This document shows positions 54,761 through 64,000 of a stretch of DNA of 64,000 nt, in pieces (the stretch's first letter is position 1; each line of letters starts with the position of its first letter). Under the pieces are notes generated by a model. The model worked only from the letters and a program-made list of their open reading frames with translations. It searched no databases and was not told the DNA's origin. Origin of the DNA: Granulicella paludicola. GTDB taxonomy: Bacteria; Acidobacteriota; Terriglobia; Terriglobales; Acidobacteriaceae. The stretch covers positions 1 through 64,000 of the forward strand of contig NZ_JAGSYC010000017.1 in the NCBI RefSeq assembly GCF_025685545.1, in the 5' to 3' direction. Position numbers and translations under genes: made by a program.

Positions 54761-56665
54761 CTACTTGGGCAAAAGGATCTTCGTAGTCAGGAGATCCGGC
54801 TTTCCGTTCCTTACCAGCGCAGCATACCTCTCCCCTCCATGGTAGGAAATCTTGTAAACATGTGTTTCATCATCCCTAGATGCCTCCAAAACAATGAAGT
54901 CATTATTTGTCAGCGAAGCGTGCACTGCTGCAGTAAGACTTTCTGCGCTATAAGGTTTGGCATTTACCTGGATCAGCTTGTCGCCTGGACCGAGCCCAGC
55001 CGCGTAGGCGGGGCTGTCGATCCAAACGTCTAGCAGAGTGCCGTCCGCCATGGCCTGCAGGCCAAGTGAGTGGTACATCTCAGCCATATGCGACGCCTTG
55101 ATGAAGTCCGCTTCGGCCGGAATCATCGTGCTCTGATAGACGTAGCTGTAGCCGGCGGCTTCTAGTCCTCCGGTAAGTGACCTCAAATTAAGTGCGTTCA
55201 GGCGCTCTTGCCAAAATCCCTGCCAGTCAAAGGGAGCAATGGTATTCAGAGCCTGAAGAAGGTCTGCCAACGTGTACGGAAAAACCCCTGCCGCAGTGTC
55301 TCGTGAGGACAAATTCGCCACTGGCGGAGCAAAAAAGAGCGCTGCAAAATCATCCAGAGATTTTTTACCCCGTGTAACTTCCCGAATCTTTACGTCCGCT
55401 TCCAGCCAGAGAAGTGTTCCGGCGTAGTAGTAGTCTTGGCTGAGGCGCCAGCTTGCCCAGGCGGAATCGTTACCGCGGAGGATCGCAGAGGCATCGGCTG
55501 TGTCCTGGACAGAGCGCCATCGACGCCCCGGCTTATCGACCTGAAATGCTTCATAGTCGAATGCACCTACGGTTTGGTCAGGCGTACGGAAACCAGCGCG
55601 AGCGGCCAGCACGTTGCCGTAATATTGAGTGAAACCTTCATAAACCCAGATCAGGTCGTTTTGCATTGGCGTGTTGTCGTCCGCAGTCGCTTCGCCAGCC
55701 GGACGGCGATATTTTCCGCACCATGAGTGCGTGAACTCGTGCGGCAGCAGGGAGCCAACAACGCCAGCGTTTGCGATATCAGACATGTCAAGGCTACTCA
55801 CAATGTAATCGGCTGACTGCGTGTGTTCCGCACTATCACCATGCAGGTGTGGCGACGCACCTACAAGGAAGTCGTAGTGCTCGTAATGATGACCTACGAA
55901 CAGCTTCGTGGCCTGCTGAACCAAAGCTGTCATCCTGGCTAGAAAGGCAGGTTGTAGCTCCAGATCAGCGTCTTTGTCTGAGCAAACGTCAAGCGTATGG
56001 ACCGGATGGATCTCGGGTGCCAGAGGGTATTGACGGCAGTGATCCCCGGCGAGGATGGGCGAATCGATCAGCTGTTCAATCGACACGGTCTGGAACGTGG
56101 TGTCTGGCCCATTGAGCGAAGGCGCGGTCGATCCACCGGTACGCAAAGCTGTTGCGGCCTTCCAACCGGCCGGCAAGTGAATCTCGGTCATGACGGGCGT
56201 GTCATGTAGCGATTTATCGGTGGGATACAGCACCACTTCGCTCGGCTCGATCATGACGACGTGAGAGCTCGTGTGATTGGTGCCGATAGTGTTTGCACGG
56301 CTGGAAACCTCAAGGATGTCGTAAGACGCGACAAGCGAAGAAGTGTTTTGGGGAACAACGACATGAAACTTGTAGGGGTCTGAAAGGTCGCGACGCCAAG
56401 GCACCAAATCGCCGCCCGCAAAACCAGAGCGAAAGACGATACCCACCAGATTATCGATTGGCCCTCCGGGGAGCTCCTGACTAGGAATCCATTCCGGATA
56501 GGCAAAAGTGTTCGGTCCAGGATGCACCGGAATCTGCTCTGTGACATGGATGATTCGGCGCGAAGCGTCGGTCAAGTCGATGCGGATATGCATCGGCGTT
56601 TGCGCCAAGCCGGCGAGGGGGATCGAGAAAAGAAGCTTTATAGCTAGGACAGAGCGTGCAGACAT
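54761..56665 (-). CDS. M61-family peptidase with PDZ domain
   Basis: 634 residues, signal peptide at 1-23 (ending LAQTP). The N-terminal beta domain (FAYPEWIPSQELPGGPIDNL) is followed by the zinc site LLPHEFTHSWCGKYRRPAGE (HExxH) and the distal Glu region LIWVYEGFTQYYGNVL, and a C-terminal PDZ (LDVWIDSPAYAAGLGPGDKL). This is the glycyl-aminopeptidase-type M61 family. It is convergent with the lasso operon; a link is not shown. Confidence 0.87.
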   Translation of the reverse strand: MSARSVLAIKLLFSIPLAGLAQTPMHIRIDLTDASRRIIHVTEQIPVHPGPNTFAYPEWIPSQELPGGPIDNLVGIVFRSGFAGGDLVPWRRDLSDPYKFHVVVPQNTSSLVASYDILEVSSRANTIGTNHTSSHVVMIEPSEVVLYPTDKSLHDTPVMTEIHLPAGWKAATALRTGGSTAPSLNGPDTTFQTVSIEQLIDSPILAGDHCRQYPLAPEIHPVHTLDVCSDKDADLELQPAFLARMTALVQQATKLFVGHHYEHYDFLVGASPHLHGDSAEHTQSADYIVSSLDMSDIANAGVVGSLLPHEFTHSWCGKYRRPAGEATADDNTPMQNDLIWVYEGFTQYYGNVLAARAGFRTPDQTVGAFDYEAFQVDKPGRRWRSVQDTADASAILRGNDSAWASWRLSQDYYYAGTLLWLEADVKIREVTRGKKSLDDFAALFFAPPVANLSSRDTAAGVFPYTLADLLQALNTIAPFDWQGFWQERLNALNLRSLTGGLEAAGYSYVYQSTMIPAEADFIKASHMAEMYHSLGLQAMADGTLLDVWIDSPAYAAGLGPGDKLIQVNAKPYSAESLTAAVHASLTNNDFIVLEASRDDETHVYKISYHGGERYAALVRNGKPDLLTTKILLPK

Positions 56666-56971
56666 CTACATCCTCCTCATCTGGGCTACTAGTGAGAAGA
56701 AAAGTATATAAGCCGTCAAATGACGTACAGGCAGAAGCTTCTGCTGGTAAGCGGATCGGCTTGTGTCGCTAATGCCGATCTCAACTGACGATAAAAGGCC
56801 AATGCGCGTTTCTAACGCCCGCAACCTCGAAGAGCGCATGACGATTTGAGTACGCAAGCGGCTCACCTAAGAGAAGCGCGCGCATCTGGACCAAAGCCTT
56901 GCTTGCCCGCCAAATTTTCCTGGAGAATTCCTTTGCACATACCGCTGACGCTATAAGCATTGCGATTCAAC
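56666..56971. other. Intergenic stretch, nothing recognised
   Basis: Promoter side of the M61 peptidase. A loose relative of the dispersed repeat (GGCCAATGCGCGTTTCTAAC near 56798) occurs here. No gene is supported. Confidence 0.35.
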
Positions 56972-57718
56972 TCATGAACGATATAGTCGCTCACGAATCG
57001 GCCACCTATGAGCTGACTGCTGTAGGGAGAAAACCGTTATCACAGGGGACAGAACATACTTGGAGAATGCAGAGAGCCAATGAGACGCGCTACCGTAATT
57101 GCGGATGCCAGAACCTCCAAAGAACACGAAGATGAGGTCGGTCGTCAATAGGATGAGAACTCCTTGCGAGACTGGCTCTTGTTGAAATAGAAACACCTTC
57201 GCGTCGGGCAGCATTCTGGTCAAGAAGTGCCAGATTGCTATAGCAAACGGTACCCCGAGCACGACCGCAATCATCCAGGCAGACACGCCAAATCCCTGAA
57301 CCGTCGTCGCCAGGTCTGCGTGCGTCGCAAAGGTATGCACCGGCACATAGGACAGAAAGTTTCCCACACTCATTACACAAATCCAGAAGAAGAACATAGC
57401 CCACACGCGCGACTCCTTCATCTGTGCCCTTGCGTACAGCAAGCGGCTCAAAAGATACGAGAGTCCATTTCCGATGAGCACGCCAGCAACCGCTATCAGC
57501 GCCGCCAGATAGCCATGACCAGCTGCGAAAATCGGCCCGTAATCGACATTTTCATCAATATCCTCTTGAAAGAGAATGTTATCGAGGGTTATGTGACCGT
57601 AGTCGAGAGCGAGCGGATTGGCTTTGAAATGGAGAAGCCACGCCGTAAAACTATGCGCGTACTCATGCACCATATAGCCGAGCGCATGGGCTAACCAGTG
57701 CTGAAGGATGGCCAGCAA
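56972..57718 (-). CDS. Membrane zinc metallopeptidase-like protein (HExxH), 5' end uncertain
   Basis: About 248 residues from a TTG at 57718. The frame is open for roughly 100 bases upstream but has no ATG, so the start is uncertain or the gene is 5'-truncated. Near the N-terminus it has HALGYMVHEYAHSFTAWLL (HEYAH, possible zinc site) and later six or so TM segments (YLAALIAVAGVLIGNGLSYL, VWAMFFFWICVMSVGNFLSY, GVLILLTTDLIFVFFGG). The outline fits M50-like intramembrane proteases or related integral-membrane M-type proteins; substrate unknown. Confidence 0.6.
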   Translation of the reverse strand: MLAILQHWLAHALGYMVHEYAHSFTAWLLHFKANPLALDYGHITLDNILFQEDIDENVDYGPIFAAGHGYLAALIAVAGVLIGNGLSYLLSRLLYARAQMKESRVWAMFFFWICVMSVGNFLSYVPVHTFATHADLATTVQGFGVSAWMIAVVLGVPFAIAIWHFLTRMLPDAKVFLFQQEPVSQGVLILLTTDLIFVFFGGSGIRNYGSASHWLSAFSKYVLSPVITVFSLQQSAHRWPIRERLYRS

Positions 57719-57919
57719 CCAGATACGAACAGTTCGCGGACGCGGAATCGATACCTGAGAGTGAATGTCTGGTGAAATATGTCGCTTGGTTTCGAGTTCA
57801 ACGAGATCGAAAGCTGGTCATTTGTCGAAATAGTTGAAATGTTTGGCCGTGAAGGCACCAGAGCTTCCACACGCAGAATCTTCGTTTACCTTCTCTCCCA
57901 TCATAGTTGGCTGAAAGCT

Positions 57920-59710
57920 CTACCTGCCAGCGTAAAGAACTTGTAGTTCATTCGTTTTCTCTTCAAAGAGTTTCGCGGCAGCTTCGACGAGATGCGGGTC
58001 GTCGAGATGGATGTCCAACGTGGCTAGCAGCGCTTGCGGATCTGCGTCGAAGCCGCGACGCAAGAGGGCATCGTACTTCTCCGCGAAGGCCGGATCGGAG
58101 TGAGCTTTGTCAAAGAGAGCGACCGCGATCACGGAAGCATAGAGGTAGTTCACGAGATAGAGTGGGTCTTCAAAGACGAGCGATTTGCGCATCCAGTTTC
58201 GGGACACTCCCACGTCGGACATGGGCCAGAATTCATAGGGTTGGAGGGAAGCCTGAAAGATGGTGTCAACCTTTTCGCGATCAAGCATGGCGGCACCTGC
58301 GGCCTGTGTATAGAGATTTTTCTCGAAGGTTGTTTCTTCCGCTGAGACATAGAGCTCCAATGCGATCTTGGAGAGCAAACGCTCAAGAGCGTATTCTCGG
58401 GCGGCTGGCGTGGTGGCGGACTTGGTGGCCTGGTCGAGCAGCAGCAGTTCATTGAATATCGCGAAGCTCTCAAAGAGGTAGTGAGGCCCCTCCCTTTGGT
58501 ATACGGGGATGGAGTTGCTGTTGATCAGCTCTCGATGGATGGCGTGCCCGCCTTCATGGGCGATTTTGCTTACGTCGCGGAGGGAACCACGATAGCCTTC
58601 GTCGTAGAGGCCGGTAGGGGCGTCATAGGCACTGATAGAAGTTCCTGTATCGGCGCGGTGGGTGCCACCAACCAGGTCGAGCCGACCGTTTGCGGGGTCG
58701 AGGAGTGCGGCGAAACGCCTGGTGTAGTCCGGGCCTAAAGGTTGAAGGGCGGCAAGGATCATGTCGCGAGCTTGAGCGAGAGAGATTTGGTTCGCGGGAG
58801 CAACGACCATGTCCTGCTCCTCGGCGAGAGCGGCGGCAACGCCGAGGACCTTTGCCGTATGTGCGGCGCGTACCTGCTCATAATGGCGGTACGCAGCGGC
58901 CTGCGACTGCACGGCGGCGAGCATATCGTCTACGAGTGCAGAATTGAGACCGAGAGATTGATACTTGCGTTCAGCGGCGTTACTGTAGCCCTGAGCGATG
59001 GCATCCCGATTTTCGAGTTCGACAAGCGACCCGAGTAAGGTTGCCGTTGCGGGAGCCGCTTGATCGTAGGAGGCGTTGCGCATAGCGACCGCGGTTCGAC
59101 GCTTTGTGACATCGAGCGAGGAAATGTCTTTGCTGCCTTTTCCGAGAGAGTCGATGAGGCGGTCGTAGGTGTCAGAGAGGCTAGCTTCCAGCGGTGTCGT
59201 GACAGCACCACGATAAACCTGCGCATCTGGCGAAAATACATGTGAGACGTCGCTCTGGAGTTGCTGGGCAAGATAGGCGTACCTTCCCAGTGAGGGGATG
59301 TCTGCTGGAGCTATCTGGCGCAGGCGTTGTGTGATGGCCGCTTCGAGCTCCGCTTGCGCAGCGGCGATTTGATCGCCAGCCTCGCGGAAGGTGTGATCTT
59401 CGATGTTCTCCAAAGCGAGAACCTTGATGTAGGCAAGATGACGCTGTAGCGCGATAGACAGTTCGTCCGCGCCGTCAAGGTTGTTGGCGAGATCGTTGAC
59501 GGTGGCTTTGGGAAGCGCTTTGATCTTTTCGGCCACGTCCGCTTGCAAAGTCTTCCGTGCGGAAAATTCTGCCGATGCGCTAGGGAAATAAAGCTTCAGC
59601 GAAATGCGGGCATTGTCGAGCGCTGGTGCTGGAGTGATGGTCTGGGCGGACAGCAGGATTGAGCAAAACGTAAAGACAAAGAGTAGGCCGGATGGCCGAA
59701 ATATCTGCAT
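57920..59710 (-). CDS. M3-family oligopeptidase (secreted)
   Basis: 596 residues from ATG 59710 (signal peptide MQIFRPSGLLFVFTFCSILL, then SAQ); an upstream in-frame ATG at 59812 would put 34 poorly fitting residues before it. The active site is ISKIAHEGGHAIHRELIN (HExGH zinc motif) near residue 384, with SFAIFNELLLLDQ downstream as the distal Glu helix. Length and helix-rich body (TVNDLANNLDGADELSIALQ) suit PepF/M3 oligoendopeptidases. Confidence 0.82.
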   Translation of the reverse strand: MQIFRPSGLLFVFTFCSILLSAQTITPAPALDNARISLKLYFPSASAEFSARKTLQADVAEKIKALPKATVNDLANNLDGADELSIALQRHLAYIKVLALENIEDHTFREAGDQIAAAQAELEAAITQRLRQIAPADIPSLGRYAYLAQQLQSDVSHVFSPDAQVYRGAVTTPLEASLSDTYDRLIDSLGKGSKDISSLDVTKRRTAVAMRNASYDQAAPATATLLGSLVELENRDAIAQGYSNAAERKYQSLGLNSALVDDMLAAVQSQAAAYRHYEQVRAAHTAKVLGVAAALAEEQDMVVAPANQISLAQARDMILAALQPLGPDYTRRFAALLDPANGRLDLVGGTHRADTGTSISAYDAPTGLYDEGYRGSLRDVSKIAHEGGHAIHRELINSNSIPVYQREGPHYLFESFAIFNELLLLDQATKSATTPAAREYALERLLSKIALELYVSAEETTFEKNLYTQAAGAAMLDREKVDTIFQASLQPYEFWPMSDVGVSRNWMRKSLVFEDPLYLVNYLYASVIAVALFDKAHSDPAFAEKYDALLRRGFDADPQALLATLDIHLDDPHLVEAAAKLFEEKTNELQVLYAGR

Positions 59711-59859
59711 AGTCGAGTTTACGCAAGGATGGCCGTTACGGTTCCCATGTGTAAACTCGCCATCGGGTGATGTGAACAGGCCGATGCATGTTGCCAGACT
59801 CGGCTCCCTCAAGGGTTGACTCGGCGATTATGTGCTCCTTCTTACCGAAAGCAAGACTC

Positions 59860-61458
59860 TTATCGGGCACTGGGTCGCGCAGACAAGTCATGACGGTAGT
59901 ATGCGAGCGAGTTGCCGCTTGTCACGCTGACAGCCTGCACTTTCCCATGTGCGTCGCGGTGAAATTCGAATTGCGTCAGGGGCACGGTATCCGAATCCGG
60001 GTCCACAAACTGTGTGGGAGATAGGGCCATCAGCGGATGGGCATGATCCTCGCCGGGAACACGCAGGGAAGCTTTACTTCCGGATATATCGACTTCGAAC
60101 GTATCGGTGTCAAAGTCGTCAGCAAGTCTTCCTCGGATGTTCATCGGTACGCTGTTATCAAGGCGATAAGTTCCTTTGTAGTCCGCATAGGCCGGATCCT
60201 TCGCATCCAAAGTAACCGTTCGCAGAACGGGATCGACACCGCGACCGATCATATCCGAAAGCGCGTGTCGGATCTCGAGGCGCAAGAGTGAACCATTGCT
60301 GCTGTTGGTGAGAATGACGAAGCCATCACCGGATTGCAGATAGCCCTCGATCCAGGCGCGATAGTTGTCATTGGAGCCGCTATGAAAGAAAACTCTTGCG
60401 TCGCCGGAACCGAGTAATTCGGGGCCCAATCCTTGGGGGCTCGGTGAGACCGGGGTCATCATCTGCGTTGCCAATCCACGCGGAAGAAAGTTGCTCTGTC
60501 CGCGATAGCTCTCGATGAGCGCCGCAACCCAGCTTCCTAGTTCCGGAGCATTGCTCCATAGGCCGGAGGCTGCTTGTTCAGGAAATGTCTGCCATCCGCG
60601 TGGCAGGGCGACGAGGTGGCCGTCGTTGTCATGCGCCTTGGCAACGTTGATCGTCGATGCAGGCAGAGGGCTGACGAATGTGCTGCGATTCATATGCAGC
60701 GGATCGAGCAACCACGTCTTCGCTATATCCGCGAAGTTTGTCTTCGTCACATCCTCAAGCAGCTGCTGCTCTACCATGATTCCCCCACCCGAGTAGCTAT
60801 AACGCGTACCGGGAACCGAGGTCAGGCGAACGGCATGATGTTTGGCTGGCGGTTTGCCATCCAGTGTCTCGATAAGGGTGGGAACATGCTCATCTGGCAT
60901 GAAGTCGGGAAAGCCACCGACGTTGAAACCTGATGTGTGTGACATCAGCATTCGCAGCGTGACGTCGGGATCGGGGACGTCCCTCGTTGGGGGTACGTGC
61001 CAACTCGTGAGGTAACGATCTACATTGCTATCGAGATTCAATTTACCCGCGGCCACCATGCGCAGGATGATGGATGCTGTGGCCACCTTGCTGACTGATC
61101 CGACCGAAAACAACGTATCGGCATTCACCTTCTGGCTACTGCCTTCCGCCAGTACGCCATAGCCAGCGGTTTGTACGACTCTCCCGTCCCTTATCACCGC
61201 AACGGCCACTCCAGGAACGTGGTAGTACGCCATACGTTCACATAATGACCAATGAGGCAGCGGCTCGCCGGATTTGAGAACAGCGGGACGAAGAAGGTTC
61301 GTCCATGAAATGGTGATGGGAGCATCGGACCTCTGGCCTTTGCCTACCCGTGTGGGATTTGCGGTCGCAGCATCACATGGACTGAGCACGGCTGCGCGAG
61401 AAACGGCGGCACTACATATAAGCAGAAGAGCAGAAATCAGAGCGGATCGAATCATCAC
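59860..61458 (-). CDS. Serine hydrolase, beta-lactamase family (class C-like)
   Basis: 532 residues with signal peptide (ending AVSRA). SxxK is in FSVGSVSKVATAS. The YxN position reads Tyr-Ser-Gly (RYSYSGGGIMVEQQ), a variant of the usual YSN. The C-terminal ~130 residues form a beta domain (GTYRLDNSVPMNIRGRLADD). Its relatives are esterases or peptidases. A second family member lies at 24292-25824. Confidence 0.83.
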   Translation of the reverse strand: MMIRSALISALLLICSAAVSRAAVLSPCDAATANPTRVGKGQRSDAPITISWTNLLRPAVLKSGEPLPHWSLCERMAYYHVPGVAVAVIRDGRVVQTAGYGVLAEGSSQKVNADTLFSVGSVSKVATASIILRMVAAGKLNLDSNVDRYLTSWHVPPTRDVPDPDVTLRMLMSHTSGFNVGGFPDFMPDEHVPTLIETLDGKPPAKHHAVRLTSVPGTRYSYSGGGIMVEQQLLEDVTKTNFADIAKTWLLDPLHMNRSTFVSPLPASTINVAKAHDNDGHLVALPRGWQTFPEQAASGLWSNAPELGSWVAALIESYRGQSNFLPRGLATQMMTPVSPSPQGLGPELLGSGDARVFFHSGSNDNYRAWIEGYLQSGDGFVILTNSSNGSLLRLEIRHALSDMIGRGVDPVLRTVTLDAKDPAYADYKGTYRLDNSVPMNIRGRLADDFDTDTFEVDISGSKASLRVPGEDHAHPLMALSPTQFVDPDSDTVPLTQFEFHRDAHGKVQAVSVTSGNSLAYYRHDLSARPSAR

Positions 61459-61478
61459 CTCAATATCTTAGCTTGACG

Positions 61479-61499
61479 CCCCAAAGTAATCCTTTGGGG
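61479..61499. terminator. Hairpin CCCCAAAG-taatc-CTTTGGGG
   Basis: A perfect 8-bp stem between the end of the hydrolase/TPR gene and the start of the beta-lactamase-family gene. TTTT follows on the plus strand, so as an intrinsic terminator it reads best rightward; on the minus strand there is no U-run. Its role is uncertain. Confidence 0.45.
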
Positions 61500-61549
61500 T
61501 TTTCGCACCCATTCTAATTACGGTTGATGATAGGCGCGTTTATAAAGAT

Positions 61550-63099
61550 CTACATGACAGCTTTTCCTTCCGCGACATCGAGATCTCCTTTGGCGATGAT
61601 GTTTCCGGGATCGAGTGCGAGCGCTTTTTTGAAGTTCTCGATCGCCGCGGTCTTCCGGCCTGCTTTCATGTAGATCTCCCCAAGGTTGCCGTAGGCACGG
61701 CTTGAAGGCTGTAGCTGAATCGCAAACTGCATCACGTTGATAGCCTCAGCGAAGTGGTGTTGTCCAAGCAAACGGAAAGCCCAGTCTGTGACCACATCAG
61801 CACTGAGTGATACTCCGGTGTTTTCAGCCGTGTCGATGCGTACTCTTCAGCTACGTGTTCGAATGCTGCTAGCCCGACCTTGACCCGGAAGTCCGCAAAG
61901 GAAGGCAACGTAAAGGGCTTAGCTGCTCGAAAGGAGGCATTCAGTGCATGTTTCGGCACACCGTTCTGGTCGGGTGAACTTTTGAGAAACGCTGTTGCTT
62001 TTGGGTCGTGTTTCAGGTACGCATCCAAGAACTCAAGGGTGTATCGAACGACCCACTGGTATCCAACGAGGCCATCCTCGCGAGTAATGTCAGTTTCTGC
62101 TATGTTTGGAAATTCCGCTCGCCAATACCGTTCTGTCCGCTGGGTAAGCGTATTGAACTCGGGGTGAATCATCTCCTGCATGTGAACCGTCATGAGGTCC
62201 CCATGCGTCCACGCATCAAGCACACTGGGACCCGCAGCATTCTTGAATCTGGCATTCAGTTGAGCTTGATCTTCAAGCGAATACCTTCCCGTGAAAAATA
62301 AGAGTGGAATCGTAATGGTGTCCGGGTGCACGTCCCCTGATTGTTCAACAATTCCCGGATAGTACCTCATGCTGCCGTCAATTGCCACGAGCCCCCTGAT
62401 ACGGTTATCCCGAGCCGCCGCAAAGAGGTTCGAGAGTCCTCCCCAACTGAAACCCACGACTCCGACTGAAGTCACATCCGCATCAGGCAGAGATTCGGCC
62501 CAGCCAATAAGAAAAGAGATGTCCTCGGCCTGGGCGTTCACCCCGGCAAGATCGTGCGTGGATTCACGCTCCACGCCCATACCAGGGCTGGCAATGACAA
62601 CATAACCATAGCTCGCAAGCAGTTCGCAGAGGTCCAGATTCTCCCATGAGAAAGAGGAGAAGCTTGGCGCATAGACAACAAGCGGAAAGTGACCTGCTAG
62701 AGGCTTCGCATTTCGGACAGCTAGCGTGTTGTCTTGGTGTGGGTGAGGAATGCCTTCGATAAACCATTCGTCCACACCCGCTGAAATAGCGGGGTCGGCA
62801 AAGTTTGTTTCCGTGCTTCGAAGAGCAAGATAGTCTGCCACTGACATGTGTTTCTGCTTTGTAGCTTCAGCAGGAAACCAGACTAGAGTCTGCAAGGGGC
62901 GGCCTATCTCACCGAAGGTCGGCTTCCCCAAGTCGTCTACTAGCGGTTGGAAAGATCGGGAGCGATCGTACTGGTCCACCAAGCGCAAACCAACCGCATG
63001 GGGGCCTGCCGGAATCTTAAGAGAAAATGTTTCCGGCTGCTGACTGGTGAGTCTGAACGGCAAGGATAAAACAACGAGTACAAGAACCAACGAGCGCAT
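61550..63099 (-). pseudogene. Alpha/beta hydrolase with C-terminal TPR, split by a one-base frameshift
   Basis: The first frame (61732-63099) gives a secreted alpha/beta hydrolase: signal peptide (VLVLVVLSLPFRLTS), nucleophile in VGVVGFSWGGLSNLF (GxSxG) and a catalytic-Asp region AIDGSMRYY. It then runs out of frame after KTPEYHS. The second frame (61550-61795) carries on with SADVVTDWAFRLLGQHHFAE, INVMQFAIQLQPSSRAYGNL, a TPR pair. The join lacks one base near 61803 (CACTCAGT where CACCTCAGT would keep the frame). Read as one gene it is about 515 residues. It may be a real mutation or a base-call error. Confidence 0.75.
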
Positions 63100-63238
63100 A
63101 CGCCTCCAGAATGAATCGGATTCTCAGCTTGCGACAATAGACAGATGCGCTCGTCGAAAACCATTTCAAGCAGTCCAGAATCGTCTCCGGACGCTCAACA
63201 CGAAAAGGACAGAGATGAACGTCACTGACGTGTCAATG

Positions 63239-64000
63239 TCACTCATGCTCTGGGTCCCCGAAACTGACGACGCTCTTACCGAGCGGTAACTCGTTCACAT
63301 GAATCACTGGTTGACCTCCGCCTCCGCCCTGTGTGCGGAAGTGGTCAATCAGGTATGGCACTCCCTCCCCGAAAAGGAGAGTCGAAGAAGTGGTGACCTC
63401 GAAATGAAGATGAGGCTCACGCGCGTCTCCAGAGGCACCAATACGCGCCAACATCTGACCTTTTCGAACAAAGTCTCCCGACCTCACGAGCACGCTTCCC
63501 GGCTTCAGATGCATGTAGTAAACAAACTGGCCGCTACCGAGATCGAGTACGATCGTATTGCCTGAAACGGTGTCGAGCGTGAGAGGCACGGCAGGATGGA
63601 ATGCTTCGTTGTGTCCCGGGATATTGTTCGGGAGACCGTCTCGCGCCATAAAGACACGTCCGTTCGCGACTGCCAGCACCGCTTGACCGTAGGAAAAATA
63701 AGAGGTTACATCTCGCGAATCTCCGGCAAACGAGACCTCGTTCTTGACCCTCTTCCAGTCGATTGCATAACGCCTCGAATCGACCGTCCTTCCATCTAGA
63801 ACAATGATTCCGCGGCGATGATGGTTGTCTTCATCGTTGCTGGGGCCATCTGCCGCAAGCCAGTCTGTACCTTCCACTGGAGGGCTGAGCACGTGCAACG
63901 CGTTGTGTCGGGTGGAAATCTCCGCGCCCTGAACCATCGAGTCGGCAGCAATCACCCGATGGATTAATTTGCTCGGCATAGGTGCTTTGCGATTGACGAC
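63239..64000 (-). CDS. M23-family (LytM-like) peptidase, 5' end outside the window
   Basis: The frame is open to the window edge; an ATG at 63979 exists, but the residues before it (VVNRKAP) look like part of the protein, so it is partial. The C-terminal domain has the M23 pattern: NNIPGHNEAFHPAVPL, YYMHLKPGSVLVRSGDFVRK, GQMLARIGASGDAREPHLHF (HLH zinc ligands). Enzymes of this fold cut Gly-containing peptide cross-links. The first zinc-ligand His and Asp motif is not clear, so it may be inactive or specialised. Confidence 0.72.
   Translation of the reverse strand, partial: VVNRKAPMPSKLIHRVIAADSMVQGAEISTRHNALHVLSPPVEGTDWLAADGPSNDEDNHHRRGIIVLDGRTVDSRRYAIDWKRVKNEVSFAGDSRDVTSYFSYGQAVLAVANGRVFMARDGLPNNIPGHNEAFHPAVPLTLDTVSGNTIVLDLGSGQFVYYMHLKPGSVLVRSGDFVRKGQMLARIGASGDAREPHLHFEVTTSSTLLFGEGVPYLIDHFRTQGGGGGQPVIHVNELPLGKSVVSFGDPEHE

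Noticed and set aside
54761-56665. M61 peptidase as part of the lasso cluster
   Set aside because: It is convergent, separated by a strong hairpin and belongs to a family common in Acidobacteria; no direct link is visible.
1-64000. CRISPR array
   Set aside because: No run of regularly spaced short direct repeats was seen anywhere in the window.

Overview
The window looks like chromosomal or chromid DNA from an acidobacterium of the Terriglobia group (Granulicella/Edaphobacter/Terriglobus type). The main pointers are Oar-type TonB-dependent receptors with an N-terminal carboxypeptidase-like domain, a TIGR03435/DUF3738 protein, winged-helix/TPR regulators, GH106/GH78 rhamnosidases and many secreted hydrolases. 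This assignment rests on recognising families in the translations; no database search was possible.

Layout. 0-2.9 kb: a partial gene, a glycine-rich secreted protein, an SGNH hydrolase and an RluA remnant. 3.4-5.8 kb: an orphan CHAT (caspase-like) protein. 6.0-9.1 kb: a leftward cluster of unknown membrane and small proteins plus one rightward small gene. 9.5-20 kb: a rhamnoside-use locus (GH106, GH78, TonB receptor, divergent membrane-anchored regulator). 20-26 kb: an AraC remnant, a PD-(D/E)XK-like gene that cuts into a siderophore-interacting protein gene, an amidohydrolase, TetR and a divergent SDR, and a beta-lactamase-fold hydrolase. 26-31 kb: a winged-helix/TPR regulator and a receiver/histidine-kinase pair. 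31-43 kb: a gene graveyard with broken TonB receptor, GH31, SRAP and KH-domain genes, mixed with intact small genes, an intact SRAP protein, a DUF3738 protein and a PhyH dioxygenase. 43-48 kb: two tandem pairs of tyrosine recombinases. 48.5-54.5 kb: a lasso-peptide biosynthetic cluster. 54.7-64 kb: leftward secreted or membrane peptidases and hydrolases.

The most interesting system is at 48.1-54.5 kb. Two translationally coupled genes encode proteins that I read as diverged HTH/S24 (LexA/CI-like) regulators. They precede B1 (PqqD/RRE), a phosphotransferase-family kinase gene interrupted by one in-frame TGA, B2 (Cys-His-Asp protease), C (asparagine-synthetase-like cyclase) and a 45-residue precursor placed last. 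The precursor has a YxxPxI leader motif, Thr at -2 and Gly at +1, with Asp at core position 9, which predicts a nine-residue ring and a 14-residue tail. A repeated TAAGTTTGGCC motif sits twice upstream of the regulators and twice upstream of B1, each pair about 80 bp apart. No exporter is present in the window. The recombinase arrays just upstream suggest that the cluster lies in a mobile or recombining region.
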